DNA of 64,000 bases from Burkholderiales bacterium. GTDB lineage: Bacteria > Pseudomonadota > Gammaproteobacteria > Burkholderiales > Burkholderiaceae_C. Under the pieces are notes generated by a model that saw only the letters and a program-made list of their open reading frames with translations, ran no database searches and had not been told where the DNA came from. Of this stretch, positions 58,471 to 64,000 are shown piece by piece (position 1 is the stretch's first letter; each line of letters opens with the position of its first letter). Both the position numbers and the translations under genes were made by a program. The stretch spans positions 1 to 64,000 of the forward strand of contig CANCFV010000004.1 in NCBI GenBank assembly GCA_947377275.1. Reading direction: 5' to 3'.

Positions 58471-60450
58471 ATGATCGACATCCGCTCCTTCCGCGACTTC
58501 GTCCGGCTGTTCTACATCTTCCGCCGGCCCTTCTTCATTGCGCTGTGGGTGACGGTGGCTGCCATCACCGCCGGTGCGTTTTTCATGCCGCCCAAGTACG
58601 CCTCCGAGGCGCGCTTGCTGATCAAGCCGGGCCGTGAAAACCTCACCGTGCCTTTGGATTCGGGTGACCGCCAAACCTACATGGCCTACTCGGCCCAGCG
58701 CGACCCCATCGCCGACGACGAGAAGATGCTCACTGGCCGCCCCGTGCTGCTGCAGGTGGCGCGCTTGTACATCGCCGAACTGAACCAGCAGGCCCCAGGC
58801 CCACAAAGTTGGAAGCAGGTGCTCAAGGCCCGCCTCAAGGACACAGGCATGGCCACGCTGGAAGCTTTCCGCAGCTTCACTGTGGTGCTGGGCCTGACCG
58901 AGCCGCAAAGCCCCGAAGAGCGACTGGCCAACAAGCTGGCCGACAAGTTCAAGGTCACGCACAGCCCGGGCTCGAACGTGATGGAGCTGGTCTTCGAGTG
59001 GGACGACCCGGTCGTCGCACAACGCATCATGCAGACCTGGGTGAAGGTCTACACCGACGAACGCACCACGGTGCTGGGCCGCAAGAGCCTCGTGGCCTTT
59101 TACGACGGCAAGGTGCGCGACGCCGATCAGCAGATCGAGTCCATGAAAGGCCAGATGCGCGCCCGCCTGGAGCAGATCAATGGCGTGAGCGTGGAAGAGC
59201 GCCTCACCGCTTTGACCAAGCGCCTCAACGAGTTGCGTGACCGCCAGGCCGAAGCCCTGGCCGAACGCACCTCGATCGAGCAAGGCGTGGCGTTCGCCGT
59301 GGGCAAGGCCAAAACGCTGAGCAGCGAGGTTGTGTCTGAACGCGAGATGGGCTTGGGCCCCAACTGGATCGCCCTGAGCACGCAACTGGCCGAACTGCGC
59401 CGCCAGCGCACCGATGCCTTGCGCACCTACAAAGAAACCTCGCCCGCGGTGCTCTCTCTCAATGAGAGCATCGCCAGCGTGGAGGCCCAGCTCAAGGCCG
59501 AAGACCGCAACACGCAGCGCGCCGAGCGCCGCACACCCAACGAGTTGGGCACCTTGCTGGCTCGCAACCAGCTTGAAAAGTCGGTGCGCTTGAGCGAGCT
59601 CAAGTCCATGACGGCCACCTTCGACCACGAGATCGAGCTGCTCACCCAGGCCCGCGCCAAGGTGCTGGCCAACGAGCCCGAGCTGGCCCGCCTGGAGCAA
59701 GGCCTGCAAGTGGCCGAAAAGAGCCGCCTGCTCTACCTTGACAGCCTGGAGAAGGCCCGCATTGACCAGGCCCTGGACGACAGCCGCATCAACAACATCG
59801 CCGTGATCGAAGCGGCCACGCTGAACCCCGCACGCACGGGCCCCAAGAGCCTTTTGCTGCTCTTGCTGGCGCTGCCTGCCGGTGGCATCGTGGGCCTGGT
59901 GGTGGTCTACCTCAGTGCCCTGCTTGACCAGCGCATCCACGATGGCGGCCGCATCGAGTCGCGCTTTGGCGTGCCGCTGTGGAGCACCGTCAAAGAGATC
60001 AGTGCCGGTGCAGAAGACAACGACTTCCACGCCAGCCTGCACCGCATCTACGGCACCTTGCCTCTCGACCGCGTCGCGCAGTCTGGCCTGACCTTGGGAT
60101 TGACCTCGTCGCGTGTCGGTGAGGGGGTGTCCTTCATCGTTCAGCGCCTGACCCTGCTTTTGCAGGCGCAAGGGCTGAAGGTGCGTGTCAACCCGGAGTC
60201 GGGCCCCGCACAGCCGGGTGAGGTCGTGTTGCTCGATGCGTCCAATTTGCTCAGCAACCGCGAGGCCTTTTTGCGCTTGGGCAAAGCCGACCTGATCGTG
60301 TTGGTGGTCGAAGCCCGCGCCAGCGTGGTGCCCGTGGTCGACAACGCTTTGGGCGTGTTGCGCACCGCCTTCCGCAAGGTCGATGGCGTGATCCTCAACC
60401 GCCGCCGTTTTGAAGTGCCGCCGCGCGTGTTGCGTTTCTTCCAGCGTTGA
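58471..60450 (+). CDS. Polysaccharide chain-length/export protein (GumC/Wzc-like)
   Basis: N-terminal TM FIALWVTVAAITAGAFFMPPKYASEARLLIKPGRENL; long coiled-coil; second TM LLLLLLALPAGGIVGLVVVYL. Confidence 0.85.
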   Translation: MIDIRSFRDFVRLFYIFRRPFFIALWVTVAAITAGAFFMPPKYASEARLLIKPGRENLTVPLDSGDRQTYMAYSAQRDPIADDEKMLTGRPVLLQVARLYIAELNQQAPGPQSWKQVLKARLKDTGMATLEAFRSFTVVLGLTEPQSPEERLANKLADKFKVTHSPGSNVMELVFEWDDPVVAQRIMQTWVKVYTDERTTVLGRKSLVAFYDGKVRDADQQIESMKGQMRARLEQINGVSVEERLTALTKRLNELRDRQAEALAERTSIEQGVAFAVGKAKTLSSEVVSEREMGLGPNWIALSTQLAELRRQRTDALRTYKETSPAVLSLNESIASVEAQLKAEDRNTQRAERRTPNELGTLLARNQLEKSVRLSELKSMTATFDHEIELLTQARAKVLANEPELARLEQGLQVAEKSRLLYLDSLEKARIDQALDDSRINNIAVIEAATLNPARTGPKSLLLLLLALPAGGIVGLVVVYLSALLDQRIHDGGRIESRFGVPLWSTVKEISAGAEDNDFHASLHRIYGTLPLDRVAQSGLTLGLTSSRVGEGVSFIVQRLTLLLQAQGLKVRVNPESGPAQPGEVVLLDASNLLSNREAFLRLGKADLIVLVVEARASVVPVVDNALGVLRTAFRKVDGVILNRRRFEVPPRVLRFFQR

Positions 60451-60460
60451 GGAGACCCTT

Positions 60461-61672
60461 TTGAGACTGGCCCTTCTGTCGCCCTTGCCGCCCGAGCAAA
60501 CGGGCATTGCCGATTACGCGGCCCACTGGCGCCGCGGTGTGAATGCCGCTGGCGTCGAGGTGCTCACGCCCCTGTTGGGCCAGCGCCCGGTTGCCAGCCT
60601 GGAGGCCGCGCGCCGTTGGGTGGCTGAGCGCGATTGGTCCAAGATCGATGTGGTCCACGCCGAACTCGGCGGTGGTCGCCACAGTGAGTTCTTCGTGCTC
60701 TCGGCCTTGGCCGAGTTGCCGCAGCACCCGGCCTTGTCGGCCACGGTGCACGACCCCGAACGCCTGGTCTGGCGCCCCGTGAGCGCCTTGTGGCGCGCCA
60801 TGGACGAGTCCTCGGTGGTGCCTGCCCTGGTCAGCAAATTGGCCGCCGTGTTTTTTGACCCGCACACCCTGTGGGCCGAGCGCCGTCTGGCCCGCCAGCT
60901 CGACGGCTTGGTGGCCCTCACGCAAACCGGTGCTCAGCGCCTGGTGCGCCGCATGAAGGTGCCGGCGTCCAAGGTCCGCGTGATCCCACATGGCACCTTG
61001 CCGCTGGCGCCCGCGCCGCTGCCTGAGCTGTCGCCCGTGCGCTTCATCTACTTCGGCTTCATCTACAGCGGCAAAGGCATCGAGGACCTGATCGACGCCT
61101 TCGGCCGCCTGCGCAAGCACCACCCCGAGCTGGCCGCCAACGCGCGCCTGACCATCGCCGGTGGCACCGCGCCCGACATCGCTTTTGGTGCCGGTGGCAG
61201 CTACCTGCATGGCTTGCGCGAACGCGTCAATGCCTTGGGCCTCAATGCCCATGTCGATTGGGAGCTCGACGTTGATGAGCGCGACATCCCCGCGCTGATC
61301 CAGCGCCATCACCTCATGGTGCTGCCCTACCGCGAGTCGCGCAAGCTCTCCATCTTGGGCCAGATGCGGGGCACCAGTGGTGCCTTGGCCTGGGCCATTG
61401 CCTGTGGACGCGGTGCGATCACCTCAGACGCGAGGGCGTTTGCCGAAGAGATCAGCCATGGCAATGGCGTGTCTTACGTGCAAGGCCACGTCAGCCAGCT
61501 GGGCGACATCCTCGCGTCCATCATGAACGAGCCCGAACGCCTGAAGCAGTGGGCGACCGCCGCGCGCGACGTGGGTGAGATCCGCCAATGGGGTCGCACC
61601 GGTCACGCCTTTGCCGGTTACTTTGACGCGGTCTTGCAGCAAGCCAAAGCCGGGTTGCGGGGGCGTGCCTGA
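60461..61672 (+). CDS. Glycosyltransferase (GT4-like)
   Basis: LRLALLSPLPPEQTGIADYAAHW; VRFIYFGFIYSGKGIEDLIDAFGRL. TTG start at 60461 after GAGGAGA. Confidence 0.82.
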   Translation: MRLALLSPLPPEQTGIADYAAHWRRGVNAAGVEVLTPLLGQRPVASLEAARRWVAERDWSKIDVVHAELGGGRHSEFFVLSALAELPQHPALSATVHDPERLVWRPVSALWRAMDESSVVPALVSKLAAVFFDPHTLWAERRLARQLDGLVALTQTGAQRLVRRMKVPASKVRVIPHGTLPLAPAPLPELSPVRFIYFGFIYSGKGIEDLIDAFGRLRKHHPELAANARLTIAGGTAPDIAFGAGGSYLHGLRERVNALGLNAHVDWELDVDERDIPALIQRHHLMVLPYRESRKLSILGQMRGTSGALAWAIACGRGAITSDARAFAEEISHGNGVSYVQGHVSQLGDILASIMNEPERLKQWATAARDVGEIRQWGRTGHAFAGYFDAVLQQAKAGLRGRA

Positions 61673-63018
61673 TGGCAGCCACGCGCCGCGCCATGGTGTT
61701 GGGCACGGCGGCCTTGGCGGCTGCGCCGTTGGCCCAAGCCTGGCCGTGGGATGGCCTGCCTGTTCAGGCGCTCAAGCCGGTGCGCCCCGTGGTGTGGCGC
61801 GACTTCTTGGGCGTCAACGCCCAGCTGCAGTGGTTCCCCATCGAGGTGGCGCGCAAGCAGGTCAAGCAGCTGCAGGCTTTGGGCTTGAATTGGGTGCGCT
61901 TGGGGCTGCATTGGTTTTTGCTGGAGCCTCAAGAAGGCCAGTACAAGTTAGAGCCCATCGACGCCATGATGGCCCTGGTCAAAGAGGCCGGCCTGCGCAA
62001 CATCACCTATGTGGTGGGCACGCCGCGTTGGGCCTCTTCGGTCGACAAGGGTGACAAGTACGAGCAGTACTTCGACAAGTTCCCGCCGCGCGACCCGGTG
62101 GTCTTTGCCCAGCGCATGGTCATGCTGGCCAAGCGCTACCCGCAGGTCGACAGCTGGCAGGTCTGGAACGAGCCCAACATCTTGGGCTTTTGGGCGCCCA
62201 AGCCCGACCCCGAAGGCTATGGCCGCATGCTCTTGACCAGCGTGCAAGGCCTGCGCGCCACCGTGCCCAACAAGCCCATCGCGATGGCCGGCATGGCCTA
62301 CTTCAGCGAAATGGGCGGCAGCCAGGGCCTGATGATCGAGGCCTTGGCCAAGCTGGGGGCGTTCAACCTCAACGTCACGGTGGCTTACCACCCCTACACC
62401 GCCACGGCCGAAGGCTCGCAGGCCGATGCCCGCGACTTCGTCAAGCGCGTGCAACCGGCTCACCAATGGTTGCGCTCGGCTGGCGTCAAGCAGATCTGGT
62501 CCACCGAATGGGGCTGGTCCAGCTACAAAGGCCCGGTTGAAGAGCAGCCCCTGGTGGGCGAAGACGGTCAGGCCGACCACACGCTGCGCCGGCTGGCGCT
62601 GATGGCCGCCCTCGACTACGACCGCGTCTTTTTGTTCACCTTGTCAGACCTGGACAAGCGCGCCTCGGTGCGCGACCAAAGCTACGGCCTGCTGCGCGAG
62701 AACGGCGAGCCCAAGCCTGTCTACATCGCGCTGCAGCGCTTCTTGCAAATTTGCGGGCCACGCCTGGAGCCCGACAACCCTCCCACGCTCGATGGCGCCT
62801 TGCCCGAAGGCCTGGTCAGCATTGGCTGGCGCCGCCCGGATGGCCGTAAGTTGTGGATGGTCTGGGCGAACAAGCCCGGCACCGTGCGCCTGAAAAACGC
62901 GCCGCGTCAGGCCACGCTGCACCAGCCGCTCAAGGGCACGCAAAAGGCCTTGAGCGCTCTTGACGGCGTGCTCAGCGTGCCGGTGGACACCGCCTTGCAA
63001 ATCTTGGTGGACGCATGA
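61672..63018 (+). CDS. Exported glycoside hydrolase (TIM-barrel, cellulase/GH39-like)
   Basis: Twin-Arg-like TRRAMVLGTAALAAAPLAQA; WVRLGLHWFLLEPQEGQY; SWQVWNEPNI; IWSTEWGW. Confidence 0.75.
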   Translation: MAATRRAMVLGTAALAAAPLAQAWPWDGLPVQALKPVRPVVWRDFLGVNAQLQWFPIEVARKQVKQLQALGLNWVRLGLHWFLLEPQEGQYKLEPIDAMMALVKEAGLRNITYVVGTPRWASSVDKGDKYEQYFDKFPPRDPVVFAQRMVMLAKRYPQVDSWQVWNEPNILGFWAPKPDPEGYGRMLLTSVQGLRATVPNKPIAMAGMAYFSEMGGSQGLMIEALAKLGAFNLNVTVAYHPYTATAEGSQADARDFVKRVQPAHQWLRSAGVKQIWSTEWGWSSYKGPVEEQPLVGEDGQADHTLRRLALMAALDYDRVFLFTLSDLDKRASVRDQSYGLLRENGEPKPVYIALQRFLQICGPRLEPDNPPTLDGALPEGLVSIGWRRPDGRKLWMVWANKPGTVRLKNAPRQATLHQPLKGTQKALSALDGVLSVPVDTALQILVDA

Positions 63019-64000
63019 CGCCGGTGACCTCGCCCCCGGCGGCGCCTTTGCGCCTGCTCTGGACCCTGCCTTACCTGCCCTGGCCCATCACCAGCGGGGG
63101 CAAGGCCCGCCAGTTTCACCTCATCCGCGAGCTGGCCGAGCGCGGCCACCGCATCACGCTGCTGGTGCAGTCCAAAACCGAACTGGACGACGACACCCGC
63201 CGCGTGCTGGCGCCCTTGCTCGAAGCCCTGATCGTGCTGCCGCGCCGCCCGCTCAAGCACCCGCTGACGCTGTGGCATGCGGCCACGTCCTCATTGCCTT
63301 TGCTGGCCACGGTCAATGGCTACGCGCCTGCCCTGAGCGCGCGCTTTGCCGAACTGCTGCGCAGCCAGCGCTGGGACGCCGTGCAGATCGAGCACAGCTA
63401 CGGCTTTGCACCCTTTCAAGCCGAACTGCGCGCCACCGGTCAGCCCTTCATCGTCACCGAGCACAACGTCGAGTCCGAACTGGGCGCGGCCACCTACGGC
63501 AAGTGGCCCGCGGCCTTGCGTGGCCTGGCCACCTACGATCAGTTCCGTGCCCGCCGATGGGAGCGGCGCGCCCTGTCGCAAGCCAGCGCGGTGGTGGCCG
63601 TCACCGACGCCGACGCCCACGCCTTGGGCCAAATCAGCGGTCGTCCCACGCATGTGGTCAGCAATGGCGTTGACACCCGCGGCTTTGCCCGTGTCACCCC
63701 TGACCTGAGCTCGGCCACCGCCCTGTTCGTCGGCAACTACGAATACGCGCCCAACGTCGATGCCGTCGAGTGGGCGCTGACCGAGGTGTGGCCGCGCGTG
63801 TGGGCGCTCAACCCTGCACTGCGCTTTCGCATCTGTGGACACGGCCTGCCCGATGCCTGGCGCCAGCGCTTTCCCGACCCGCGCATCGACTGGATGGGCT
63901 ATGTGCACGACCTCACCGAGGTCCAGGCCCGCTCGGCTGCTTTTGTGGCGCCGCTGCGTTTTGGTGGCGGCTCCAAGCTCAAGGTGCTCGAGGCCATGGC
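63015..64000 (+). CDS. Glycosyltransferase (GT4-like), truncated by window end
   Basis: ORF open to the window end: LLWTLPYLPWPITSGGKARQFHLIRELAERGHRITLLV...ALFVGNYEYAPNVDAVEW...APLRFGGGSKLKVLEAMA. ATGA overlap with the upstream gene. Confidence 0.85.
   Translation, partial: MTPVTSPPAAPLRLLWTLPYLPWPITSGGKARQFHLIRELAERGHRITLLVQSKTELDDDTRRVLAPLLEALIVLPRRPLKHPLTLWHAATSSLPLLATVNGYAPALSARFAELLRSQRWDAVQIEHSYGFAPFQAELRATGQPFIVTEHNVESELGAATYGKWPAALRGLATYDQFRARRWERRALSQASAVVAVTDADAHALGQISGRPTHVVSNGVDTRGFARVTPDLSSATALFVGNYEYAPNVDAVEWALTEVWPRVWALNPALRFRICGHGLPDAWRQRFPDPRIDWMGYVHDLTEVQARSAAFVAPLRFGGGSKLKVLEAM

Noticed and set aside
58444-60507. 687-aa minus-strand ORF opposite the GumC/Wzc-like gene
   Set aside because: Antisense shadow ORF; the plus frame has TM segments, coiled-coil and family features.
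1-64000. CRISPR arrays, tRNA/rRNA genes, prophage or transposase genes
   Set aside because: Looked for regular spaced repeats, tRNA-like arms and recombinase/transposase motifs; none convincing in this window.

Overview
The window is a GC-rich genomic segment whose gene content points to a betaproteobacterial (Burkholderiales-like) methylotroph; this is inferred from gene content and order, not from a search. From left to right it holds: a pbpC/alpha-2-macroglobulin pair; gph, a chalcone-isomerase-like gene and trpE; a ~42 kb methylotrophy region; trpG-trpD-trpC-ung; and the start of an exopolysaccharide export/glycosyltransferase cluster that runs off the end. The methylotrophy region contains a lanthanide-type methanol dehydrogenase operon (xoxF-xoxG-xoxJ plus two unnamed secreted proteins), a near-complete H4MPT/methylofuran formaldehyde-oxidation cluster (fae, mch, mtdB, fhcBADC, mptG, mfnB/D/E/F-like genes, three ATP-grasp ligases, CitG-like, FolB, HisA-like), a NarL-type two-component pair, a TonB receptor, a secreted EF-hand protein, a PQQ-associated beta-propeller, a pabB-pabC fusion and pqqABCDE. 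The most interesting item is the small secreted four-EF-hand protein at 39362-39760. Three of its loops read NPDKDG(T/S)LD, with Pro at position 2 and Asp at position 9, and adjacent loops are separated by only 12-15 residues. These are lanmodulin hallmarks. It is divergent from a TonB-dependent receptor and convergent with a PQQ-associated beta-propeller, suggesting a lanthanide uptake/handling module. The methylotrophy region also appears to split a trpE-trpGDC operon.
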